Of a DNA stretch of 11,067 nt, positions 1 to 6,080 are shown piece by piece. A program made the position numbers and the translations under genes. Below the pieces are notes generated by a model that was given only the letters and a program-made list of their open reading frames with translations, was not told the DNA's origin and made no database searches. The stretch is from positions 1 to 11,067 of the forward strand of contig DMES01000017.1 in the NCBI GenBank assembly GCA_003450815.1, read 5' to 3'. The stretch comes from Elusimicrobiota bacterium (GTDB lineage: Bacteria; Elusimicrobiota; Elusimicrobia; Elusimicrobiales; UBA9959). Position 1 is the stretch's first letter; each line of letters starts with the position of its first letter.

Positions 1-78
1 ATTATCTTAGCGGGGATGGGCCCTTAGTCCCGGGGCGTAGTAGGCCCAAAGCCTTAGGGACAAAGCGCAGCGATGTGG

Positions 79-96
79 TAGAATTAAAGCAGGAGG
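79..96 (+). promoter_or_regulatory. Possible -10 box and SD for the first gene
   Basis: A TAGAAT hexamer at 79-84 matches the -10 consensus at five of six positions. GGGACA lies 16 bases upstream at 57-62 and is only a fair -35 match. A strong AGGAGG Shine-Dalgarno at 91-96 lies 9 bases before the ATG at 106. If the -10 is real, transcription would begin almost at the SD, leaving a very short leader. The SD is convincing; the promoter is weak, and the true promoter may lie upstream of the window. Confidence 0.35.
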
Positions 97-105
97 AAAT
101 GATAA

Positions 106-768
106 ATGAAAAAACTAGCGTTTATAGCAGTGCTGAGTTCGTTCGCGTCCGTTGTTTGCGCTTCGGACTTTTCGCTTGAAACTTTGAAGGCAGGTGATAT
201 CGGCGTAAAAGCCGAGGCCGCCGTAGCGCCCGCTCCCGCAGCGCCTCTGAAAGAAGAAGCTCAGGTCCCGCAGGATCTTATTAACAGGTTTAACGCGGTA
301 AAGAGCGAGCTATGGAGGCTTGATAGCGACACCACCTGGCTGCGCTCGGATATTGACCAGCTTGAAAGCACGGCGCGCCGCATAGTGCAGAGCAACACCG
401 CTGACCACTTTTTCCAGAACGACCTGCAGCGAATGTCCTGGGATATGACGCGGTATAACGATACCGCTCAGCGTATACGGAGCGAAGTGAAAAGCCTGCT
501 GACTTCAGCCCAGAAGGATTCCGGGCTAAATACTGCCGCCCGCGACATGGCCTGGGAGACACGCACCCTGCTGAACCGCGCGCAGTTTGACATCGAAAAC
601 TCCGCCCAGCGCCTTGAATGGACGGTGCGCGGAGCCAAGCCCGAACTGGTGGGCTACAACGCCCAGTGGTCTGCTATGGATATTTCGCGCTACAGCCGGG
701 ATTTCACCTGGAAGGTGCGCGACATTTCCTATGACATTCAGACCCTGATTTCAGCGACGCAGCCGTAA
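106..768 (+). CDS. Secreted helical protein with periodic tryptophans, function unknown
   Basis: I do not recognise this 220-residue protein. Residues 1-19 form a typical signal peptide (MKK, hydrophobic core, cleavage likely after VCA), so it should be exported. An Ala/Pro-rich linker follows at about 38-48. From about 55 to the C-terminus the sequence looks helical or coiled-coil, with no membrane segment. Tryptophans stand at 70, 78, 112, 150, 172, 188 and 202, mostly inside a recurring pattern of a charged residue, W, a few polar residues and R. This suggests imperfect helical repeats (inference). The start is fixed by AGGAGG at 91-96. The gene stands alone: a bidirectional terminator follows and the next gene is convergent. 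A periplasmic or surface structural role is possible, but no family is visible. I am confident that it is a real gene. Confidence 0.85.
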   Translation: MKKLAFIAVLSSFASVVCASDFSLETLKAGDIGVKAEAAVAPAPAAPLKEEAQVPQDLINRFNAVKSELWRLDSDTTWLRSDIDQLESTARRIVQSNTADHFFQNDLQRMSWDMTRYNDTAQRIRSEVKSLLTSAQKDSGLNTAARDMAWETRTLLNRAQFDIENSAQRLEWTVRGAKPELVGYNAQWSAMDISRYSRDFTWKVRDISYDIQTLISATQP

Positions 769-794
769 AACAGTTTGGCAGACAGAAAAAAACT

Positions 795-829
795 AAATCC
801 CGCCGGGTATTTTTACCGGCGGGATTTTT
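795..829. terminator. Bidirectional intrinsic terminator
   Basis: A perfect 12-bp stem pairs 795-806 (AAATCCCGCCGG) with 816-827 (CCGGCGGGATTT) around a 9-base loop. TTTTT at 825-829 follows on the plus strand. On the minus strand an A7 run at 786-792 supplies the U-tract just beyond the stem. It therefore suits both convergent genes, ending at 768 (+) and 874 (-). Confidence 0.9.
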
Positions 830-873
830 ACGGTTGTAAGAGGGAAGGGATACTATACCCATCACCCTTTCGT

Positions 874-1521
874 TTAATATCCAAGTTCTTCGTCGATCAG
901 CACCACTTCAATGTCTGTCATGGCCGGTTTTTTATGAAAAACCGTAAGCACATTGCAGATGCGTTCGGGGGAATCGCAGTCTTCGCACTTCCCGGTTTTT
1001 ACGCAGGGATTATTGCGCCTCAGCCGTATGTTGTTGGCTATGGCCGAAATATTTCTGGTCCGCCACAGGCCTTTCTCCAGATCATTTATCAGCTTGTTCA
1101 CGCCGGCGATTAACACCACTTTCTTCGGTCCGTAAACGCAAGCCGCCACGCGGTTACCGTTGCCGTCAAGCATTACAAGCTCTCCCTTCATGGTCACTGC
1201 CTGGGGCGAGGCGAAATAAAAATCAGAACTTTGGGCTTTCAGCCAGGTTTCAATCTTTGTTTCCCGGTCCATGCCGGGCGTGTGGGTGATTATTGTGTTC
1301 CCCGCGGCCTGGAGTTTTTCAATAAGGCCAAGTGTTTTAATGGTGACGCTGCCTCCAAATCCCGCCTGTTTTCCTGTTCCGACCATTTGCAGTATATAAT
1401 CCGCCGCTTCCGCGCCCGTTGAAAAGGCGGAACAGCTGAAATTATTTTTCTTTAACGCAATAGCGGCATTCTTCAGCGCTTCTATACCGGTTGCTTTCCG
1501 GCTTTTGAGTATATCATCCAT
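874..1521 (-). CDS. LUD-domain protein (LutC/YkgG-type lactate utilization family)
   Basis: This 215-residue, probably cytoplasmic protein belongs to the LUD domain family (formerly DUF162), which has a NagB/RpiA/CoA-transferase-like fold. Recognisable motifs are GFGGSVT (54-60), GELVMLDGNGNRVA (113-126) and GPKKVVLIAGVNK (131-143). A C-terminal cysteine cluster lies at C173, C179, C182 and C189 (CX5CX2CX6C, in NPCVKTGKCEDC then ERICN), followed by the closing EELGY. The cysteine tail is familiar from stand-alone members about 210 residues long and might bind metal. LutC works with LutA and LutB in lactate oxidation, but neither is adjacent, so a lactate role should not be assumed. The start at 1521 gives the usual short N-terminal helix, but no SD precedes it. 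A perfect minus-strand TATAAT lies at 1539-1544. The family call is firm; the substrate is unknown. Confidence 0.9.
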   Translation of the reverse strand: MDDILKSRKATGIEALKNAAIALKKNNFSCSAFSTGAEAADYILQMVGTGKQAGFGGSVTIKTLGLIEKLQAAGNTIITHTPGMDRETKIETWLKAQSSDFYFASPQAVTMKGELVMLDGNGNRVAACVYGPKKVVLIAGVNKLINDLEKGLWRTRNISAIANNIRLRRNNPCVKTGKCEDCDSPERICNVLTVFHKKPAMTDIEVVLIDEELGY

Positions 1522-1538
1522 ATTTTGGAATTGTCACT

Positions 1539-1544
1539 ATTATA
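1539..1544 (-). promoter_or_regulatory. -10 box for the LUD gene
   Basis: The minus strand reads TATAAT here, 17 bases before the ATG codon at 1521. The -35 is poor (TTTTAT at 1562-1567, spacing 17). Transcription would start near 1532, giving a leader of about 11 bases with no purine-rich SD. That suggests a nearly leaderless mRNA. Confidence 0.5.
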
Positions 1545-1571
1545 TAAGTTTTTTCAGGTAAATAAAATGCA

Positions 1572-1600
1572 TTGAAAAGAAAAGAAATTTCATGTAAACT
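1572..1600 (+). promoter_or_regulatory. Candidate promoter for the FN3 surface protein
   Basis: TTGAAA at 1572-1577 and TAAACT at 1595-1600 are separated by 17 bases. They match consensus at five and four of six positions. The predicted start near 1607 gives a leader of about 40 bases that includes the purine-rich SD. It lies back to back with the LUD promoter in an AT-rich divergent region. Confidence 0.45.
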
Positions 1601-1630
1601 ATATTTTCCGCGGCTTTCAGTGGAGATGCG

Positions 1631-1636
1631 GGGAGG
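1631..1636 (+). promoter_or_regulatory. SD deciding a TTG start
   Basis: GGGAGG lies inside a G-rich stretch (1630-1640). It is 11 bases from the TTG at 1648 but 26 bases from the first ATG at 1663. Spacing therefore favours the TTG start, adding five residues to the signal peptide. The ATG remains a possible alternative. Confidence 0.5.
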
Positions 1637-1647
1637 GGGGCGTTTAT

Positions 1648-4600
1648 TTGAGTTGTCCCAAAATGAGTATACAAACCTTTAAACTCGTTTTCGTAATTAT
1701 GCTGCTATGCGCCGTATGGGCGCGAGCTGCCGTACCCGCCAATGTCTCTTTTGTGGCTATTTCTACCGGCAGCGCTTCACTTTCCTGGGAATTGGATTCG
1801 GCGGAAGAAATTCCTGACATGCAATTGGCCTCTGATGTCGCTTTTTCAACTATTATCTATAACTCTAGCGGCCTTCAAGGAGCGACGGCAACCACCTATT
1901 ATAATCTGAACGCCAACACCACATATTACTTCAAAGTTAAGGTTTCTACTGAAAGCAATTATTCCGCCGTTGTTTCGTCCGCCACCGATCCGGCCATTCC
2001 GGACATAGCGGTATTCAATGAAGTTGACACGACAAAGATTACCGCGCAATGGTCTCCCAATACAAACGGCGCTGCCACTGTTTATACGGTGGAAAGCGCT
2101 ATAGATGAGGGGTTTACTCTGAACGCCTCGGTCTGGTCCGGCACCGGAACATTCGCCGCCTTTGAAGGGCTAAACGCCAACAGCGCCTATTATTTCAGGG
2201 GCAAGGCGGGCGGTTTTTCCGGCCATGACTCGGCTTATAATAATTTCGGCTCGACTATCACCCATGCCAACCCGCCTTCAGACGAGGCCTACTCCCTGGT
2301 TTCCTCCACCGGGATGTCTATTTTTTGGAGCCATAACATAAATCCATCCTGGACCACATATGAGCTTATTGTTTCAACTGACGATTTTTCCACCATAAAT
2401 TATTCCACAATCATCCCCGGTAATTACTACAATGCCGCCGGCCTTATCCCCAATACGACCTACTATTTCAAAGCCGCCGGCGTTAACGGAGCCGGGACAA
2501 AATCGGACTATTATGTTTTCGGCGCCACGCTCACTTATGCCGCGGCTCCGGCGGAGAATCCTCCGGCGCTGGGCAGCCCGGGAGTTAATTCGGTGTCGGC
2601 CCAGTGGCTGCCAAACAGCAACCCCACCAATCTAACCCAGTATTTTATTGTTGCCAGCACCTCTTCCGATTTTATCGGAACCGACTATGGTCCCGGAATA
2701 TGGTTTACCGCCCCGACTTATAATGTTTCAGGGCTTGCGTCCGGCATACAGTATTATTTTAGGGTCAGGGCCCGGGACCAGCGGGGCAGGCTAACCGATT
2801 ACCTTTACCTGGGTTCCGTAACAACGCTCAGCGGCCCCGATATTACACCTCCCTCCGTGATTGATCTCCAAGGGGGGGATAATACCTGGCGAGGCCCCGC
2901 GAGCCCCTCTTATATGGTGCATTTTCAGGATCTGGACTCGCATCTGGACCGTTTTCAGGTTAAAGTGACCACCGGGCCCAATTTCAGCGGCGATATAGTA
3001 GCGGACTGGAGCGACGTGGTAACCAATATAAACGCGGAAACTTACAATACCGACTGGCAGATCCCGTCCGGTATCTTCAGCCTTATTGCGGAAAATGTTA
3101 CCAGCTATATTTCAGTGCGAGTATATGACAAGGCGGCCCCGCAGCCTAATGTGACAGTTTCGACAGACGTCTTCTATGTCATACGCGACACCACTCCGCC
3201 CAACATAATAAACAACTCCGTTTCCCCTTCCGGGTGGCTGACCGCGGATCCCGGCGCCATATTCGATGTGGATTTTGACGACGCGCTTTCAGGCCTTTCC
3301 CAGATCCTTTACAGCGCAAGCGATCAGGCGGATACGGCAAACGCCAATATATGGGGTTGGACGCCTATAGATTCTTTTGTATCTTCGGCCTCTTATACAG
3401 CCCAGTGGGCGGTGGCTTTCTCCGAGTTAGCAGATGGCGCAAGTAATTACATAAGCGTCCGTGCGACGGACCTGGCCGGCAACACGCGCCCCTTTAACGA
3501 CGCCTTCAGAATACTTAAAAACATGGCCGGCCCCGCTATTACAATACTGTCTCCAGCAGGAACTTATGTTTCCACGCTTACAGCCATAACAGGTGTTTCA
3601 AGAGCCCGCAACGAAAGTTCGCCTGTGGCTTCAAATGAAATAGCCTTGCGCGATCTTACCAGCCCGGCTTCCTATTATTACGACGGCGTCTCTTTTTCTT
3701 CCGCTTCTCCGGTATGGCTTCCGGCCTCGGGGCTTGCTGACTGGAGTTACAATTCCTCCACCGTGCCTTTTTCCCCGGCCGCGCAATACAGGGTATTCGC
3801 GCGTTCCAGAGATATAAACAGCCTTATCACCCCCGAGCCGTATCCCAATACTATTTTCCAGTTCGATCAGGTTTCACCTTCGGTCTATCTCTCCACGCCC
3901 GTTGCCGTTTCAACCATCAGCGATTTTAATGAAATATCCGGTACAGCGGCTGATGATGTGTCCGGAGCCGGGATGGCCGCTGTTGCAATTTATATCAAAC
4001 GGCTATACGATTCCAAGTGGTGGGATTTCTCATCCGGCCTTTGGAGTTCTGCTGAAGTTTCAAGCGATGTGCCGGCCGGGTCGGATTGGAATTTTACACC
4101 CGACGCCTCTCTTAAAGGCAGCCTGGTCCATAACCAGCAGTATTTTGTGACTGTTGTGGCTAAAGATTCGGCAATACCAGCGAACAAGTCTGCTTTCGGG
4201 GCTGTCGGCTCAACCTTTACACTTAGCGACACAATTCCTCCCCTGACGGTTACCAATTTTGTGGCTTCAACAGGAACCTCGCCGAAAAAGATAGACCTTT
4301 CCTGGGTTGTGCCCGGAGACGATATCGGGCCGCTTGCCATGCCTTCTGCCTGGTTTGCCGTGCAGTATGACACTTCTCCAGCGGTTGTTTTCAGCACACT
4401 GTCCAAGCAGGTTTACTATTTCACGGAATCGGTCCTGCCTGGTTCAACGCATTATTACACGGTTAGCGTCCTGTCTCCGGATACAACCTACTACCTTACC
4501 CTTTGGGTTTGCGACGACGCCGGTTTATGGTCAGGCCCTTCGCCGGTTGCAACTGCCATGTCGGGCGAGAGCCTTAACGACATGATATCCGGCTCGGTTA

Positions 4601-5418
4601 AAACTCCGTCACACGAGGGAGTTACCGGGGTTTTAGTGGAGGCAATTGACGTTTCGAAAGTGACGGTTTCCACCAGCTACACGCTGGACGATAACAATGG
4701 CACTTTTACGCTTAGCGGCCTTCCGGTCGGCTTTTATCGCGTGCAGGCTACCTGGGTTAAAAACGGGTTTTCAAGTTCCATCGCCAAAGACCAGATACCC
4801 ATGGGATACGCGGAGATAGATTTTGAGCTTTCCGATATTTATCTGCTCGCCAGCGTTTCCGGCTTTATCCCGCTTTCCAGTCAAGCCTCAGTAAAAACCG
4901 CCGGAACCGGCGCCGGAGGGAGTCTGCAACTGTGGCAGGGCGGCAGAAAAATAGTTTCCGCGCGCTCGGACGCCGCGGGACGCTTCGCCATACGCAATCT
5001 TATTCCGGGCAAGTATACCCTTAAAGTATTATCACCGGCGGGGGGGGGGAAAGAATTCCCGGTACAACTTGAAGCAGGGCAGGACCTGCAAATAAGCCCG
5101 CTGGGCAGCCTTATAAAGAAAAACTCGGTTTATGTTTACCCGAACCCTTCTGCCACGCTGGTAAGATTTCATGTTGAGACGGATATTTCACCGGTGATAA
5201 AGCATCTTGCTGTTTTTTCCCTGGACGGGAGCCTTGTAAAAGAGGCGGATAGCGAAGACGGCGGCTGGACAGCCGCTGGCGCCAACGGCCATGACTATCT
5301 GTGGAATTTTTCCGCGGGGAAGCCTGCTTCCGGAATTTATTTCTATTCGCTGAAGCTTAAACATCCCCTTACCGGCGAAACAGATAAAAAGACGGGCAAA
5401 TTCGCGGTGGTACGGTGA
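1648..5418 (+). CDS. Large FN3-repeat surface protein with Por/FlgD-type C-terminal domain
   Basis: This 1256-residue exported protein begins with a signal peptide (hydrophobic about 11-28). Four fibronectin-III-like repeats span about 30-395; each ends in a shared signature of L, a few residues, then YYF (84-106, 172-197, 261-288, 358-385). Ig-like modules follow at about 397-510, 513-625, 628-740 and 745-860, two opening with a T-PP motif. Another FN3 lies at about 862-970. Two carboxypeptidase-regulatory-like modules lie at about 978-1060 (ISGSV, GTFTLSGLPVGFYRV) and 1068-1140 (GRFAIRNLIPGKYTLKV). The last 98 residues resemble the FlgD-Ig / type IX sorting domain: VYVYPNP (1161-1167), LAVFSLDG (1187-1194), SGIYFYSLKLK (1228-1238) and the closing KKTGKFAVVR. 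It is probably a surface adhesin or scaffold; no catalytic motif is visible. A G10 run (5040-5049) could cause slippage. The domain classes are firm, the exact borders approximate. Confidence 0.88.
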   Translation: MSCPKMSIQTFKLVFVIMLLCAVWARAAVPANVSFVAISTGSASLSWELDSAEEIPDMQLASDVAFSTIIYNSSGLQGATATTYYNLNANTTYYFKVKVSTESNYSAVVSSATDPAIPDIAVFNEVDTTKITAQWSPNTNGAATVYTVESAIDEGFTLNASVWSGTGTFAAFEGLNANSAYYFRGKAGGFSGHDSAYNNFGSTITHANPPSDEAYSLVSSTGMSIFWSHNINPSWTTYELIVSTDDFSTINYSTIIPGNYYNAAGLIPNTTYYFKAAGVNGAGTKSDYYVFGATLTYAAAPAENPPALGSPGVNSVSAQWLPNSNPTNLTQYFIVASTSSDFIGTDYGPGIWFTAPTYNVSGLASGIQYYFRVRARDQRGRLTDYLYLGSVTTLSGPDITPPSVIDLQGGDNTWRGPASPSYMVHFQDLDSHLDRFQVKVTTGPNFSGDIVADWSDVVTNINAETYNTDWQIPSGIFSLIAENVTSYISVRVYDKAAPQPNVTVSTDVFYVIRDTTPPNIINNSVSPSGWLTADPGAIFDVDFDDALSGLSQILYSASDQADTANANIWGWTPIDSFVSSASYTAQWAVAFSELADGASNYISVRATDLAGNTRPFNDAFRILKNMAGPAITILSPAGTYVSTLTAITGVSRARNESSPVASNEIALRDLTSPASYYYDGVSFSSASPVWLPASGLADWSYNSSTVPFSPAAQYRVFARSRDINSLITPEPYPNTIFQFDQVSPSVYLSTPVAVSTISDFNEISGTAADDVSGAGMAAVAIYIKRLYDSKWWDFSSGLWSSAEVSSDVPAGSDWNFTPDASLKGSLVHNQQYFVTVVAKDSAIPANKSAFGAVGSTFTLSDTIPPLTVTNFVASTGTSPKKIDLSWVVPGDDIGPLAMPSAWFAVQYDTSPAVVFSTLSKQVYYFTESVLPGSTHYYTVSVLSPDTTYYLTLWVCDDAGLWSGPSPVATAMSGESLNDMISGSVKTPSHEGVTGVLVEAIDVSKVTVSTSYTLDDNNGTFTLSGLPVGFYRVQATWVKNGFSSSIAKDQIPMGYAEIDFELSDIYLLASVSGFIPLSSQASVKTAGTGAGGSLQLWQGGRKIVSARSDAAGRFAIRNLIPGKYTLKVLSPAGGGKEFPVQLEAGQDLQISPLGSLIKKNSVYVYPNPSATLVRFHVETDISPVIKHLAVFSLDGSLVKEADSEDGGWTAAGANGHDYLWNFSAGKPASGIYFYSLKLKHPLTGETDKKTGKFAVVR
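5040..5049 (+). repeat. G10 homopolymer inside the surface-protein gene
   Basis: Ten consecutive G residues encode part of Ala-Gly-Gly-Gly (residues 1131-1134). Gain of one G would lead to TGA at 5070-5072, and loss of one G to TAA at 5093-5095. Either change removes the C-terminal sorting-like domain. A shorter G7 run lies at 2872-2878 in the same gene. Confidence 0.9.
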
Positions 5419-5432
5419 CACAGGGATAGAAA

Positions 5433-5462
5433 TGTAGTGGCAGCCTGGTAGTGTAGTGGCAG
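5433..5462 (+). repeat. Direct repeat TGTAGTGGCAG, two copies
   Basis: Identical 11-mers occur at 5433-5443 and 5452-5462, with start points 19 bases apart. Each contains GTAG, the tetranucleotide that marks the 5' edge of many REP elements. The second copy runs directly into the palindrome at 5458-5517. Confidence 0.75.
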
Positions 5463-5517
5463 AGTTTACTCAGTCGCGAACAGCGCCATAGGCGCGCGAC
5501 AGGCCAGAGTCACTGCC
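5458..5517. repeat. REP-like nested palindrome upstream of the transposase
   Basis: Nested complementary blocks form one long interrupted hairpin. GGCAG (5458-5462) pairs with CTGCC (5513-5517), ACTC (5468-5471) with GAGT (5507-5510), GTCGCG (5473-5478) with CGCGAC (5495-5500), and GCGCC (5483-5487) with GGCGC (5491-5495) around an ATA loop; the two inner stems share base 5495. With GTAG just outside and a REP-associated transposase 16 bases downstream, it is best read as a REP-like target or end of that element. It has no U-tract, so it is unlikely to be a plain terminator. Confidence 0.6.
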
Positions 5518-5533
5518 GAAGAGCAAATTAGTC

Positions 5534-6077
5534 ATGGAAATAAAATACAGGAAACATATTCGCTTAAGAGGTTATGATTATAAAACGGATGGATGTTATT
5601 TTGCGACCATTTGTGCGGATTACGGAAAATCTTTTTTTAACAATCCGCAAATACGGCAAATTGTAGTTGCAGAGCTTGCTCTGCTCCCAAAAAGATTTCC
5701 AGGGCTGAAAATTGATTATTATGTCACAATGCCGAATCATGTCCATGTAATTTTTGTTTTGGAAGATTCTCAATTCCCATTGGCCAGAATAATACAGGCG
5801 TTTAAGTCGGTAACAAACATTAAAAGCAAAGCAAGCTTTGCTACTACAATCCTCTGGAGGAGTGGAAACCGCAACAAGGCCGTCCCCTCAACTGTCGGGA
5901 AAGGGCGTCTCAAAGATCCATGGTTCACAAACGGTCAAAACAGGTGAACGGTTATGGCAGCCTAACTATTACGAACATGTGATACGGAATGAAAAAGGAT
6001 TGGCGAAAATAAGGGAATATATCGAAAATAATCCCATGGCGGAAAGGCTGAATTGGGATGATTTGGAGGAACATTAA
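5534..6077 (+). pseudogene. REP-associated tyrosine (Y1, IS200-like) transposase, frameshifted
   Basis: The first frame (5534-5947) starts MEIKYRKHIRLRGYDY, then CYFATIC and MPNHVHVIF with the HUH metal-binding pair H69 and H71, then ARIIQAFKSVTN. These are typical of the Y1 transposase family that processes single-stranded REP hairpins. The C-terminal part lies in the +1 frame (to 6077) and holds ERLWQPNYYEHVIRNE, with the expected catalytic tyrosine, and IREYIENNPMAERLNWD. The frame change must lie between 5814 (after a TAA at 5811 in the second frame) and 5944 (before a TGA at 5945 in the first); an A-rich stretch at 5821-5835 is a likely spot. The HUH motif and tyrosine are thus separated, so the enzyme should be inactive unless the ribosome shifts frame. 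The gene looks more AT-rich than its neighbours, which suggests acquisition. Confidence 0.85.
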
Positions 6078-6080
6078 ATC

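Noticed and set aside
11..75. c-di-GMP (GEMM) riboswitch, suggested by CCCAAAGCC followed by GGGACAAAGC
   Set aside because: The order and spacing of the conserved GEMM segments do not fit, and no tetraloop-receptor arrangement is present.
775..1113. 112-codon plus-strand frame opposite the LUD gene
   Set aside because: It runs through the terminator hairpin and antisense to conserved LUD motifs, so it is not a real gene.
3990..4406. 138-codon minus-strand frame inside the FN3 gene
   Set aside because: It lies wholly opposite a long, domain-rich gene and shows no motif or SD. It is a shadow frame.
5814..5944. Programmed frameshift in the transposase
   Set aside because: The needed shift is +1, and I see no classic slippery site. 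Insertion-sequence shifts are usually -1. A mutation or read error is simpler.
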